From a virus, in IMG/VR virus record IMGVR_UViG_3300006880_000001, positions 1-64,000 of that record: a stretch of 64,000 nt of DNA, one strand, 5' to 3'. Made by a program: the position numbers and the translations under genes. Below, piece after piece: positions 39,094-46,644 of this stretch (position 1 is its first letter; every line of letters starts with the position of its first letter). Under the pieces are notes generated by a model. The model had not been told where the DNA came from and made no database searches. It was given only the letters and a program-made list of their open reading frames with translations.

Positions 39094-39680
39094 GCGACGA
39101 GACGAAGACGTTGTCTTTCCTCTTCGAGCTCGGGATCTCTTCGCCCCAACCGGGATCCCCCGCATCGCGCCCCCTGGGCTGGACGGACATCCACGTCAAG
39201 GTCCACGCCGACAAGGACTCCACCTTCGTCGACCTGGGCGTCGACTCCACCGTCGTAGGGCTGGGGCCAGGAAGGCTCTTCCTCACCAGAGACGACGTGA
39301 CATGGCTCGTCGAACGTCTCGTCGCATGCCGCGAGGTGATGGCCCTGCCGGATGTACCGAACACGGGCGGGAGGGGTTGCGCCGCGTGGCAGTGGGACCG
39401 CCAGCGCGCTGTCGAGGCCCATGTGGATGCCGCCCGGGCGCACCTCGCCTCGGCCTACCACATCATGCGCTCCCCCAGCCTCAATCCGAGCGGCGACCAC
39501 TACCGAGTCCTCGAGCAGATTCGGGAGCGCCTGCGGCTGCTTGTCGATGCGATCCCGACCAACAATGAGGTCCTGGCGGCGTTCAACGCGGAGCGCGCGT
39601 ACCGGAAGGCAGAGGACGAGGCCAGTGCTGGGATCGCCCAGATCGCGAAGCTCGAAACGGTGAAGGGCCCGGCCGAGTAG
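39090..39680 (+). CDS. Hypothetical protein, 196 aa
   Basis: ATG 39090 overlaps the fusion-protein stop by 4 bp. Beta-rich N-terminal half (DIHVKVHADKDSTFVDLGVD) and a helical C-terminal half; ends ETVKGPAE before the terminator. No family recognised. Confidence 0.6.
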   Translation: MSDETKTLSFLFELGISSPQPGSPASRPLGWTDIHVKVHADKDSTFVDLGVDSTVVGLGPGRLFLTRDDVTWLVERLVACREVMALPDVPNTGGRGCAAWQWDRQRAVEAHVDAARAHLASAYHIMRSPSLNPSGDHYRVLEQIRERLRLLVDAIPTNNEVLAAFNAERAYRKAEDEASAGIAQIAKLETVKGPAE

Positions 39681-39745
39681 CCGAGCCCTTCACGCAGCAC
39701 AGACAGGATGATCACCCCAAAAAATGGAGTGATATCAGATACTAG
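39662..39745. terminator. Bidirectional terminator region
   Basis: Between convergent genes. AAGGGC...GCCCTT (39663-39690) forms one hairpin, and ATCACCCCAAAAAATGGAGTGAT (about 39711-39733) a second with an A-tract; on the leftward strand the latter is followed by T-rich sequence. Good position for transcription ends on both strands. Confidence 0.6.
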
Positions 39746-40188
39746 AACGTGTAAGAGTGCCGGAAGAAGACCTCGAGATAGGCCTCGCCGGCGACCGCCT
39801 CGCTCGTGATGGCGATCTGCGGGTTGCCGGCGGCGACCGTCGCGTCGATCGACCAGGTCGAGGTGCCCGAGCGGTTGGTCACTTTGCACATGAAGCGCGG
39901 GACCAGGTCGTTGCCGATGCCGGCGCCGACCGACAGCTGATCACCGAGGAGCAGGTTTCTGGCCTGGGCCTGGATCATGGTGGTGGCGGCGACGGTGCCG
40001 ATACCGTCGACGCCAGCCCGCCCGAGCACGCGCATCGGGCCGCCTTCGGAGGCGTCGGTGCGCAGGTCGGGCGTCGCGGCGCCGGACGAGGTGATCGTGA
40101 AGGTGCCGCCGAGGGGCGAGCCCGAGTTGGCGAGCAGGTAGACCAGGCGGTCCTGGGTGACGTCGACGAGCGTGACGGTGATGGCCAT
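39742..40188 (-). CDS. Small beta-rich virion-like protein, 148 aa
   Basis: ATG 40188 with AAGGAGG. Gly/Ser/Thr/Ala-rich and beta-rich throughout (MAITVTLVDVTQDRLVY, RFMCKVTNRSGTSTWS), ending in an aromatic FFRHSYTF. Composition resembles the fibre-associated proteins at 55256 and 55833. Likely a small coat or spike protein. Confidence 0.6.
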   Translation of the reverse strand: MAITVTLVDVTQDRLVYLLANSGSPLGGTFTITSSGAATPDLRTDASEGGPMRVLGRAGVDGIGTVAATTMIQAQARNLLLGDQLSVGAGIGNDLVPRFMCKVTNRSGTSTWSIDATVAAGNPQIAITSEAVAGEAYLEVFFRHSYTF

Positions 40189-40233
40189 GAGAGTCCTCCT
40201 TGCGTGGGTTGGGTGAAGTACGTGAGGTTCGGA

Positions 40234-40482
40234 TCAGCGACGGCGCTTGGAGCGCGCACCCGCAAGCCCGGCGCGGAAGCGCCACGTTTGGGGCATCTTC
40301 GTGGTGCCGCAGTGGACGCCGTACGCCTTCGCGGCCGCGCGCCAGGTCTTGCCTGAGGCTCCCTTGCCGTAGAGGTCGATGCGCGACCCACGGTCGAGAT
40401 GGCGCCAGGCAGTCGCGCAGGCGCCCTTCTTGGCGAGTCGGAGGGCCTTCTTGGCGTCTACGTTGACTGTTTTCTTGGGCAT
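40234..40482 (-). CDS. Small basic protein, 82 aa
   Basis: MPKKTVNVDAKKALRLAKK, a mixed middle and a tail GARSKRRR. Member of a run of small Lys/Arg-rich proteins, probably nucleic-acid-binding coat or core proteins. Confidence 0.65.
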   Translation of the reverse strand: MPKKTVNVDAKKALRLAKKGACATAWRHLDRGSRIDLYGKGASGKTWRAAAKAYGVHCGTTKMPQTWRFRAGLAGARSKRRR

Positions 40483-40506
40483 GGAGAGGGGCCTCGAGCT
40501 CTTGAC

Positions 40507-40728
40507 CTACTTGCGTCTCCCTCGGGCCGGCTTGCCGAAGCCGGGACCGGGGTGCTTGACACCCGCGCGGCGCAGGCACTCGTTGTACTTGGCGACGCGC
40601 AGGACCTCGCGGTCCTCGGGCCGGGTGCGCTTGGTGGCGGTCCAGGCGCGGTCCCAGCAGGCCTTCCGCGCGGCGGTGCGCCGGCGGCCGGCCTTGCTGG
40701 CGACGAGCTTCTTGCCGACGCGCTTCAT
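40507..40728 (-). CDS. Small basic protein, 73 aa
   Basis: ATG 40728. Highly basic (MKRVGKKLVASKAGRRRTAA) with two Cys and a tail FGKPARGRRK. Same run as 40234-40482. Likely DNA-binding. Confidence 0.65.
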   Translation of the reverse strand: MKRVGKKLVASKAGRRRTAARKACWDRAWTATKRTRPEDREVLRVAKYNECLRRAGVKHPGPGFGKPARGRRK

Positions 40729-40731
40729 GGT

Positions 40732-41052
40732 TCAGCGCCTACGCCGACGCCGGCGACGAGCACGGCCGAGGGAGGCGCCATCCATGCCCTGCCACATCAC
40801 GCGCTCGCGCTCGGCCTTGGCCTCGGCGGTCAGCGGCGCCATCTTCTGCCACTCCTTCTTGCCGGCGGAGACGCCGCGGGCGTAGGAGGCCTTGGCGATC
40901 GTGGCGCAGGCCTTCCGGCCGATGATCTTCTTGCCGAAGGTCTTGGCGGCGCGGTCAGGGCAACCGCCCCCCTTCTTGATCTTCCAGCCCTTCTTGATGC
41001 GACCGGTTCGGGCGTTGACGCCCTCGCACTTCTTCCAATCGGACGTGGCCAT
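40732..41052 (-). CDS. KKGW/KGGGC-family basic protein with poly-Arg tail, 106 aa
   Basis: Residues about 8-30 carry the pattern Cys, N-x-RTGRIKKGW, KKGGGCPD, which recurs in 41091-41393 and, more loosely, in 62856-63065. The C-terminus is eight Arg. A nucleic-acid-binding virion protein is the simplest reading. Confidence 0.7.
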   Translation of the reverse strand: MATSDWKKCEGVNARTGRIKKGWKIKKGGGCPDRAAKTFGKKIIGRKACATIAKASYARGVSAGKKEWQKMAPLTAEAKAERERVMWQGMDGASLGRARRRRRRRR

Positions 41053-41090
41053 GGACCATCTCCTCGCTCAGAGCTCGGGGTTGGGACAGA

Positions 41091-41393
41091 TCAGCGGCGG
41101 CGCCGCCGCCGACGGCCCCGAGCTCCGGTGAGGCCGGGCAGCGTCAGCTGCTCGACGACGCTCGTGGTCGACTTGCCGGCCTTGGCGGCCTTGTAGCCGT
41201 CGCGCTTGCCGCGACTGAACATCGTCTTCACGATGGTGCCGCAGCGGCCGCGGCCGACGACGGTCTTGCCGCCGGCGCGTGGTGCCTTTTTGGTCGGCTG
41301 GGGGCAGCCACCGCCCTTGACGGACCGGTAGCCCTTCTTGATGCGGCCGGTGCGCTTGTTGATGCCGGCACACTTCGCGCGAGCGGTAGCCAT
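41091..41393 (-). CDS. KKGW/KGGGC-family basic protein with poly-Arg tail, 100 aa
   Basis: Paralogue of 40732-41052: CAGINKRTGRIKKGYRS, VKGGGCPQP, a GRCGTIVKTMFSRGKRDGYK stretch and seven terminal Arg. Downstream of the GATC-box promoter at 41401-41428. Probably a virion or core DNA-binding protein. Confidence 0.7.
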   Translation of the reverse strand: MATARAKCAGINKRTGRIKKGYRSVKGGGCPQPTKKAPRAGGKTVVGRGRCGTIVKTMFSRGKRDGYKAAKAGKSTTSVVEQLTLPGLTGARGRRRRRRR

Positions 41394-41400
41394 GGAGCAA

Positions 41401-41428
41401 AGCGTACTCGAGGATCGAAGGTGCGATC
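41401..41428 (-). promoter_or_regulatory. GATC-box promoter
   Basis: Leftward GATCGCACCTTCGATC (41428-41413), 6 nt, TACGCT (41406-41401), 7 nt to ATG 41393. Confidence 0.7.
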
Positions 41429-41475
41429 AAGGCGAACCTGGCACCGGGCTCGCAGGGCGTGGTACCCTGGTCGAC

Positions 41476-41739
41476 GTGCCTGACGCCAACCACGCCGGGG
41501 ACGCTGAGGCGAGCCAAGTCGACGTGCTCCACCTCGCCATGCGGGGGCTCACCAACGAGATCGGCCAGCTCACGCGACGCATGGAGGCTGTCGAGAGCGG
41601 CCTCGCGCTCGTGGGCGAGCGCCTGACGCGCCTGGAGGTCCTCTCTGACGGCATCCACCGTCTCGCCAACGCGATGCAGGGTCTCACGCTGGAGCTCGAG
41701 CTCGCGCGAGTCCGGGGGGCGAAGGCCGACGGAACCTAG
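41476..41739 (+). CDS. Coiled-coil protein, 87 aa
   Basis: GTG 41476; TACCCT ends 7 nt upstream. Heptad-like helix through residues 15-80 (LHLAMRGLTNEIGQLTRR then GERLTRLEVLSDGIHRL). Converges with 41736-42017. Function unknown. Confidence 0.6.
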   Translation: MPDANHAGDAEASQVDVLHLAMRGLTNEIGQLTRRMEAVESGLALVGERLTRLEVLSDGIHRLANAMQGLTLELELARVRGAKADGT

Positions 41740-42017
41740 CGTCGGCGCCGACGCGGACCGGTCAGATCGAGGAGCTCGCCGCGCTCACCGCGGGTCTTGC
41801 GCACGCCTTGGTGCGGGGCCGTTCGGACGCACTGCGCGACGACCAGCCGACGGAGGTCGTACATCTTCCGCTTGGCCTGCCCTGCGTAGGGCTCGGCATA
41901 GAGGAGCGCGTCGACGGCGCTCTTGCAGTCCCCGAGCTCGAGGTGGTCTCGGATGAGGCGCACCTGCGCGCTGACCTCTCGATCTGCGTTGTGTTGCTGA
42001 CGTCGGCGGGTACTCAT
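41736..42017 (-). CDS. Small basic protein with poly-Arg tail, 93 aa
   Basis: ATG 42017 coupled to the upstream gene. Helical, basic start (MSTRRRQQHNADREVSAQ) and end LDLTGPRRRRR. Shares its C-terminal shape with 42014-42349, a probable paralogue. Confidence 0.65.
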   Translation of the reverse strand: MSTRRRQQHNADREVSAQVRLIRDHLELGDCKSAVDALLYAEPYAGQAKRKMYDLRRLVVAQCVRTAPHQGVRKTRGERGELLDLTGPRRRRR

Positions 42018-42349
42018 CGACGCCTCCGTGGCCGCGGCCCCTTCAGCTCCAGCTGGCGACCGCGTTCCGCGGTCTCCTCGGCGAGCCGGCTGTAGTCCTT
42101 CGGCGCCGAGCGCGTGCAGCGCGCGAGCATCTGCTCGCGCCATCGGTAGTCGCCTCCGACGTCGCTCACGTCCTGCTTCTTGCGTCGTGCGACGCCGAAG
42201 AGATGCTTCAACTCGGCCAGGCGGAATACGAAACCTTGGCAGTCGTCATTGGCCATCGCGCGCCGGACCTGCGCGTCGACGGCCACGGCCTGCTCGCGAA
42301 GGGATGGACGTTTCCCTCGCGGCCTCATCGGACCCTTTGGCAGCGCCAT
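42014..42349 (-). CDS. Small basic protein with poly-Arg tail, 111 aa
   Basis: ATG 42349 with AAGGAG. Helical, basic; ends QLELKGPRPRRRR. Paired with 41736-42017 by overlapping start/stop. Confidence 0.65.
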   Translation of the reverse strand: MALPKGPMRPRGKRPSLREQAVAVDAQVRRAMANDDCQGFVFRLAELKHLFGVARRKKQDVSDVGGDYRWREQMLARCTRSAPKDYSRLAEETAERGRQLELKGPRPRRRR

Positions 42350-42361
42350 GGTTCAGGCTCC

Positions 42362-42652
42362 TTACGAGGGGGGACCCTTCTTGAACTTCGAGGCAGCGCG
42401 GGCGTCCGCGGCCTTGTCGTTGCCGGCGATCGCGGACGCGAACTTGGTGAGGGCTGCGTCGATGACCTTGGGATCGATCTTGCCCTTCGTCAGGTTGGCC
42501 AAGAGGGCCACCGCCGCAGCCTTGACCGCGGTCAGGATCTCGACTGCGCGGTCGTCGATCTGCGTCTTGGTGAGCCCCGCCAGCGACGACAGCAGCGACT
42601 GCAGTCGGTCGTAGTGGTCGAGGAGGTGGCGAAGGTCTTCGAGCTTGCTCAT
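42362..42652 (-). CDS. Helical hypothetical protein, 96 aa
   Basis: ATG 42652 coupled to the upstream gene, with AGGAG. Long helices (LRHLLDHYDRLQSLLSSLAGL then VEILTAVKAAAVALLANL) and a charged C-terminus ending KFKKGPPS. No family recognised. Confidence 0.6.
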   Translation of the reverse strand: MSKLEDLRHLLDHYDRLQSLLSSLAGLTKTQIDDRAVEILTAVKAAAVALLANLTKGKIDPKVIDAALTKFASAIAGNDKAADARAASKFKKGPPS

Positions 42653-42924
42653 CGAGCTCTCCTGCGGCGTGCACCGCGCAGCGGCGTCCCGCATCGGTTG
42701 GAGGTCCACAGCTGCAGCGCCTCTTCGAGGTGCTCCTTGGCCTTCGCGCGGAGGTGTCGGATGGACTTCTGGCTGCCGACGGTCTTGGTTACGAGCTCGC
42801 GCCGTGGGCCCATCCTCATGCCGTGCGAGTAGACCGCCCCTTCGATCGCGTCAGCTCGCTCGAGGAGTCGCTCGGCCGTGGCGCGAAGACGGACGGCTCG
42901 GTGGCAGGGGCTTCGGTGCGACAT
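42649..42924 (-). CDS. Basic helical protein with Arg-rich tail, 91 aa
   Basis: ATG 42924 with AAAGGA. Ends CGTPLRGARRRRAR. Its start overlaps the end of the lipoprotein gene by 74 bp, longer than usual; a later start at ATG 42819 cannot be excluded but has no ribosome site. Confidence 0.55.
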   Translation of the reverse strand: MSHRSPCHRAVRLRATAERLLERADAIEGAVYSHGMRMGPRRELVTKTVGSQKSIRHLRAKAKEHLEEALQLWTSNRCGTPLRGARRRRAR

Positions 42925-43297
42925 CAGGGTCCTTTGTGCGGAGCTTGTCGATGGCTCGACGGAAGTTGATGGCGGCCTGGACCGCCGCCCGCACCGATTC
43001 TACCGCGGCGTCGGACTCGGCGTCACGGGCAAGCGAAGCCACCGCCAGGAGACGGTAGGCGGCCGCGAAGGCAGCCAGGACCGGCGCCCGTGCGCCCCGA
43101 TACCGCTCCAGGCCACGAAGCGCATCCGGGTACGACGCCGCCTCGTCGACGATGCGGTCCTGGGTCGTCCGATCCCAGGTGTCGAACCCAGTCGCCGACG
43201 CTTCGAGCACCGCGAAGCTCCGGCGGAGGGCCTTCTGGTGACCACCACACCCCACCGCAAGGGTGAGGACCATGAGAAGGATGCGACGGTAGGTCAT
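42851..43297 (-). CDS. Putative lipoprotein, 148 aa
   Basis: ATG 43297 with the GTCAC-class element sharing a box with the divergent gene. N-terminal signal MTYRRILLMVLTLAVGCGG has a lipobox (LAVGC). Mostly helical mature part. Probably acylated and anchored to a host or virion membrane. Confidence 0.65.
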   Translation of the reverse strand: MTYRRILLMVLTLAVGCGGHQKALRRSFAVLEASATGFDTWDRTTQDRIVDEAASYPDALRGLERYRGARAPVLAAFAAAYRLLAVASLARDAESDAAVESVRAAVQAAINFRRAIDKLRTKDPDVAPKPLPPSRPSSRHGRATPRAS

Positions 43298-43305
43298 CAC
43301 TTTGG

Positions 43306-43341
43306 GTTGTACCATGGGCGGTCACGGGGGCGTGGTATCGT
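43306..43341. promoter_or_regulatory. Divergent GTCAC-class promoters sharing one box
   Basis: GTCAC at 43321-43325. Rightward: 10 nt, TATCGT (43336-43341), 7 nt to ATG 43349. Leftward: 9 nt, TACAAC (43311-43306), 8 nt to ATG 43297. Same design as 27321-27356. Confidence 0.7.
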
Positions 43342-43348
43342 GTTTGGG

Positions 43349-43750
43349 ATGCATACCCATCTGTCCTCACGACACCGCCGCCCGGTCAAAGGGGAATGCT
43401 ACTGCGACCGCGTCTGGATGGGGATCTTCCCGCCCCCGCCCTGCGATCCGGCGGTCTGCCGGCGGCGCTCCTTCGCCGATCGCTACTTCGACTTCCCCTT
43501 CCCGGAGCGCAGCACCGCACAGCCGCCGCAGCCGCGCGAACCGACGACCGGGAGTCCACCGCCCCACGCGCCGGAGTCGACGACCGTTCCAACGCCGGTG
43601 TACCCGGTCCCGACCCCGCCCGTGATTCCCGAGGTGCAGGGGACGGGGTGGCAGTGTCCGTGCTGCGGCCTCGTCCACGCTCCCTGGGTGAGCTCCTGCG
43701 GCTGCGCAGTCCGGATCATCATCACGCCCACGACCACGACCATCCAGTGA
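43349..43750 (+). CDS. Pro/Thr-rich Cys protein with zinc-like cluster, 133 aa
   Basis: Cys pairs near the N-terminus (ECYCDRV), a long Pro/Thr-rich central linker, and a C-terminal CPCCGLVHAPWVSSCGCAV cluster that looks like a small zinc knuckle. Function unknown; structure suggests a surface or adaptor protein. Confidence 0.6.
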   Translation: MHTHLSSRHRRPVKGECYCDRVWMGIFPPPPCDPAVCRRRSFADRYFDFPFPERSTAQPPQPREPTTGSPPPHAPESTTVPTPVYPVPTPPVIPEVQGTGWQCPCCGLVHAPWVSSCGCAVRIIITPTTTTIQ

Positions 43751-44019
43751 AGGTCCCAACGCGCGAGGAGATGCTCGCGGCCCAGCTCCCGTTCGAAGTC
43801 GAACGGATCTCAGTGACACCGGAGGGGACCACATCGCCGGTCACCTGGCGGTACCTCAGCGAGGCCGCGATGCACGAGCAGGATGCCGCGGCCCGCGCGG
43901 CTATCGCAGGCCCTTCAGAAGGTCCGCGACGTTCCCCGGATAGATCTCCTGCAGACGGCGCTCGACCGCGCGGACCAACCCCTCGCGCTCCACGAGGTGG
44001 TCGCGGGCGGCGAGGGTGA
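43747..44019 (+). CDS. Hypothetical protein, about 90 aa
   Basis: GTG 43747 overlaps the upstream stop (GTGA). First 55 residues look like a real protein (VKVPTREEMLAAQLPFEVE); the remaining Arg/Pro/Gly-rich part runs over the convergent gene 43901-44218 by 119 bp and may reflect chance. The true end may be earlier in evolution, but no stop intervenes. Confidence 0.4.
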   Translation: MKVPTREEMLAAQLPFEVERISVTPEGTTSPVTWRYLSEAAMHEQDAAARAAIAGPSEGPRRSPDRSPADGARPRGPTPRAPRGGRGRRG

Positions 44020-44218
44020 TGCTGAGGAGACCGACGAGGAGCGCCGACGAGAGGCGATTCACGTCGATCTCCCGGATGGCCGCGTCGAGGTGGGCGAAGT
44101 GCCCGCCATCGAACAGATCGTCGATGGCGTCGTAGAGGACGTCGAGCGCGTCGTCCACCTTGCCCTCCGCGTCGAATGTGTAGACGCGATCGAGCCACAG
44201 GTGACTGTCGGGCAACAT
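43901..44218 (-). CDS. Helical hypothetical protein, 105 aa
   Basis: ATG 44218 overlaps the upstream stop. Largely helical and Leu-rich (ALDVLYDAIDDLFDGG, RLSSALLVGLLSITLAARD), ending NVADLLKGLR. No family recognised; downstream partner of the holin-like gene. Confidence 0.6.
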   Translation of the reverse strand: MLPDSHLWLDRVYTFDAEGKVDDALDVLYDAIDDLFDGGHFAHLDAAIREIDVNRLSSALLVGLLSITLAARDHLVEREGLVRAVERRLQEIYPGNVADLLKGLR

Positions 44219-44487
44219 CAGTCCTCGGCCGCCTTGGGGGGAAGCTTCGGGATGCGGGTCGATCCTGCCTGGTGGATCTTGGCCGCCTCCTTACCATGGT
44301 CCGCGACGCCTTGACCGACGAGGTAGGCGATGACGAGGGCCACGACCTTCTCGAGCTCGTCCTCGGTAACGGTGACGCTGACCTTGGCGAGCAGCGGTGT
44401 GACCAGAACGAAGAGGACGGTGGCGATCGTGGCCACCGCCTTCTTCGAGCCGGCGATGGCGGAGAGGAAGCGCTGAAGGAGTTCCAT
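44218..44487 (-). CDS. Holin-like membrane protein, 89 aa
   Basis: Two hydrophobic helices (KKAVATIATVLFVLVTPLLA and KVVALVIAYLVGQGVAD) with a charged loop and a soluble tail ending PPKAAED. The VIAYLVGQGVADHGKEAA pattern is seen in many small phage holin-type proteins. A TACGAT, part of the GATC-box at 44493-44508, ends 6 nt before the ATG. Confidence 0.6.
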   Translation of the reverse strand: MELLQRFLSAIAGSKKAVATIATVLFVLVTPLLAKVSVTVTEDELEKVVALVIAYLVGQGVADHGKEAAKIHQAGSTRIPKLPPKAAED

Positions 44488-44492
44488 CGGGT

Positions 44493-44508
44493 GATCGTAC
44501 CTTCGATC
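44493..44508 (-). promoter_or_regulatory. GATC box overlapping the -10 of the holin-like gene
   Basis: GATCGTACCTTCGATC on the top strand. Reading leftward its right half contains TACGAT, placed as a -10 six bases before ATG 44487, so here the box and -10 coincide, unlike the other sites. May be a repressor position. Confidence 0.5.
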
Positions 44509-44520
44509 AGCCCTTTTCTG

Positions 44521-45153
44521 TTACTGCTTCGGCAACTCCTCAGTTTTCTTTAGCCTTCTCGCGCGCGCATCCTCCCGTGGCGACCAGCGATAGTGCCCGT
44601 GTGGCTTCGTGACGCCGTAGTCGCTCGCTGGCTTGGTCGTCGGTTGGGTGGTCGGGATCTTCTGCGTGATGTCGTACGAGGGTCCCTCGAAGGCCTCGTC
44701 CTGTTTGTGGGCCATCCAACGGGCGAGGAGCGCGAAGAGCAATACCCCGCCCACCATCGTCCCCACCATGGCGTACGCGGGCAGTCCAGGCTGACGGCCC
44801 CCTTCGAGGGCGCGGGTGACGTACGTACGGACTACCTTCGCGTTCCGGGCCAGGTGCGTGATCCACTGCTGGACGGTCGTCCCCGATGTGGGCCAGGCCA
44901 CCCGGGCGAGCGTGGGGTCGAAGGCCCAGTGGAGCCGCTGCGCGATGAGGGTCAGCACCCACTGTGCCGCCACCGCGGTCTCCTTCGTGATGCGGCCGTC
45001 GACCGGGAGCTCGAGGACCTCCTTGGGCACCTGGGATCCGGCCTGCGCGAACTGGCTTGCGGCGGTCCGCAGGGCTTGCTGGAGCGCGGCGAACTCAGTC
45101 CGGGTGGCCTCGTTGGTCGCCTCGCAGGCGTAGGCGGTACAGGCGGGCGGCAT
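44521..45153 (-). CDS. Membrane-anchored PG-binding-like protein, 210 aa
   Basis: ATG 45153 (TGG-TACGAT 7 nt upstream). Residues about 45-65 have PVDGRITKETAVAAQWVL, like a PG_binding repeat, followed by helices, a membrane segment (AMVGTMVGGVLLFALLARWM) and a charged tail. Same domain order as 46625-47263. Confidence 0.55.
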   Translation of the reverse strand: MPPACTAYACEATNEATRTEFAALQQALRTAASQFAQAGSQVPKEVLELPVDGRITKETAVAAQWVLTLIAQRLHWAFDPTLARVAWPTSGTTVQQWITHLARNAKVVRTYVTRALEGGRQPGLPAYAMVGTMVGGVLLFALLARWMAHKQDEAFEGPSYDITQKIPTTQPTTKPASDYGVTKPHGHYRWSPREDARARRLKKTEELPKQ

Positions 45154-45226
45154 GCGAAGAATCGTACCATGAGCGTCCGCGCATTTCGCTGCGCGTTCGA
45201 TCAGCCGATCTATATTGGGCACCATT

Positions 45227-45697
45227 ATGACCGCCAAGAACTACAACGACCTCTCAACCACGTTCGTCAAGGATGTCACCTCGCGCGCGCAGGCGTTCGT
45301 CGGTTCGATCCTCGACCAGGCGACGGCCGAGGCCAAGGCCGGCATGCAACGGGTCTTCAACGGCGGCGCCCCGACCGCAGCGACACCCCCGACCAACGGC
45401 CACACCAAGAAGAAGCCGACCAACGGCCACGCCAAGAAGGCGAAGCCCAAGGCGAAGGCGAAGGCCAAGGCGACGAAGGCGTCGGGATCGAAGCCGCGGA
45501 AGAAGCCGGTCAAGATCGACCCCGACCAAGTCGTCGAGATCCTCACCCAGGAGGGTCCGCTCGGACGCGGAGAGCTCGCGCGTCGCATCGGCGCCTCGGA
45601 GAGCGCGACCTACAACATGCTGACCACGCTGCTCGCCGAGGGACGCATCAGCAAGTCGGGTGCGCGACGTACCGCGAAGTGGGGCACGGTCAACTGA
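45227..45697 (+). CDS. Lysine-rich histone-like protein with C-terminal winged helix
   Basis: 156 aa. N-terminal helix (SRAQAFVGSILDQATAEAK), a central 45-residue Lys/Ala/Pro linker (KKAKPKAKAKAKATKAS) like a linker histone H1 tail, then a winged-helix HTH at the C-terminus (IDPDQVVEILTQEGPLGRGE then ESATYNMLTTLLAEGRISK). Likely packages or coats DNA, or is a regulator. TATATT precedes ATG 45227 by 10 nt. Confidence 0.7.
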   Translation: MTAKNYNDLSTTFVKDVTSRAQAFVGSILDQATAEAKAGMQRVFNGGAPTAATPPTNGHTKKKPTNGHAKKAKPKAKAKAKATKASGSKPRKKPVKIDPDQVVEILTQEGPLGRGELARRIGASESATYNMLTTLLAEGRISKSGARRTAKWGTVN

Positions 45698-45707
45698 AGG
45701 AACGCCC

Positions 45708-46406
45708 ATGAACACGAAAGACATCGACGTCTCAGAATGGGTACACCACGAATTCCGGTCGGCCTTCCTCCTCCCTCAGGACCGCCCAGGCGGATTCGTC
45801 CGTGAGCTCTTCACCTACAGTCGGTCGCAGCCGATTGTCGGTACGACGCGGATGTCGGAGCTGGTCCATACCAACATCCCGCGGTCGGGCGACAGCGGTC
45901 TCCCTCGGGATTGGGGGATGGTCGTCTTGGGGTGGCGCGCGACCACGGACGCTCCGATGGATGAAGCGCTCATGCGCTGGGCGGCCGCGACGGTGGTGCG
46001 CTTCGAGTACAACAGCAGATGGTACGCCGATGCGCCGCTCGCCAATCTCCTCCGCAAACCGCAGCCGCTTCTCGACAGACCTGTGACGATGGAGGACTTC
46101 GCTATGCCGCGTAGGGCGACATCGGACGAATCGAGCGCACCACTCGGCGGCGCGCTCCCCATCTATATGCGCGACAACATCTCGTACAAGGTCGACGTCG
46201 CCGCGCCGCATGCAGAGTCGGACGCCTTCCGTGCACACCTGGCGTGTGAGTGGCCCGGCGGTGTCACGCAGGCCCTGGGCCACCTGCGCGCCCTGCAGAT
46301 GACGAAGGAGACTTCTCCGTTGGTCTCCGCTGCCATCGGCGCCCTGACGAAAGACGTCACGTTCTGGGTGCACTTCAACGGACTGCTCAAGCGCCCGATC
46401 CAGTGA
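45708..46406 (+). CDS. Coat-protein-like paralogue, 232 aa
   Basis: Homologous to 61452-62144 along its length: SRSQPIVGTTRMS, TNIPRSGDSGLPRD, VVRFEYNSRWY, LPIYMRDNISYKV and the ending GLLKRPIQ. The other protein has QPIPGGTRPMS, TNVPRAGDSGLPQG, ALRFEYNNKEF, LPIYLRDGISYKM and GLIQRPIT. Beta-rich. Likely a minor or second coat protein. ATG 45708 follows AAGGA. Confidence 0.7.
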   Translation: MNTKDIDVSEWVHHEFRSAFLLPQDRPGGFVRELFTYSRSQPIVGTTRMSELVHTNIPRSGDSGLPRDWGMVVLGWRATTDAPMDEALMRWAAATVVRFEYNSRWYADAPLANLLRKPQPLLDRPVTMEDFAMPRRATSDESSAPLGGALPIYMRDNISYKVDVAAPHAESDAFRAHLACEWPGGVTQALGHLRALQMTKETSPLVSAAIGALTKDVTFWVHFNGLLKRPIQ

Positions 46407-46412
46407 AAGCTG

Positions 46413-46433
46413 TCACCCCGCCGGCGTACCATC
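46413..46433 (+). promoter_or_regulatory. GTCAC-class promoter
   Basis: GTCAC (46413-46417), 10 nt, TACCAT (46428-46433), 7 nt to ATG 46441. Cleanest copy of the consensus. Confidence 0.7.
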
Positions 46434-46440
46434 CTTCGGA

Positions 46441-46644
46441 ATGGCTCGAACGAGTTTCGCGAAGGAGACCGTCCTCTGCCTCTGGCAGTGGAACCCCCGC
46501 CTTGGGCGCTGGCTGTCGCTCCGGCGGGTGACCGCCTCGACGGCGCAGGAGAAGCTGGCGGCGGCGCGTCGGGCGCGTCCCGAGGGGATCTTCGCCGTCA
46601 GCCTGCGCGCCCCGACCGGGAAGCCTAGCGATACCAGCCCTTGA
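46441..46644 (+). CDS. Small hypothetical protein, 67 aa
   Basis: ATG 46441. Beta-rich first half with aromatic residues (VLCLWQWNPRLGRWLS), helical second half. Convergent with 46625-47263 by 20 bp. No family recognised. Confidence 0.6.
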   Translation: MARTSFAKETVLCLWQWNPRLGRWLSLRRVTASTAQEKLAAARRARPEGIFAVSLRAPTGKPSDTSP

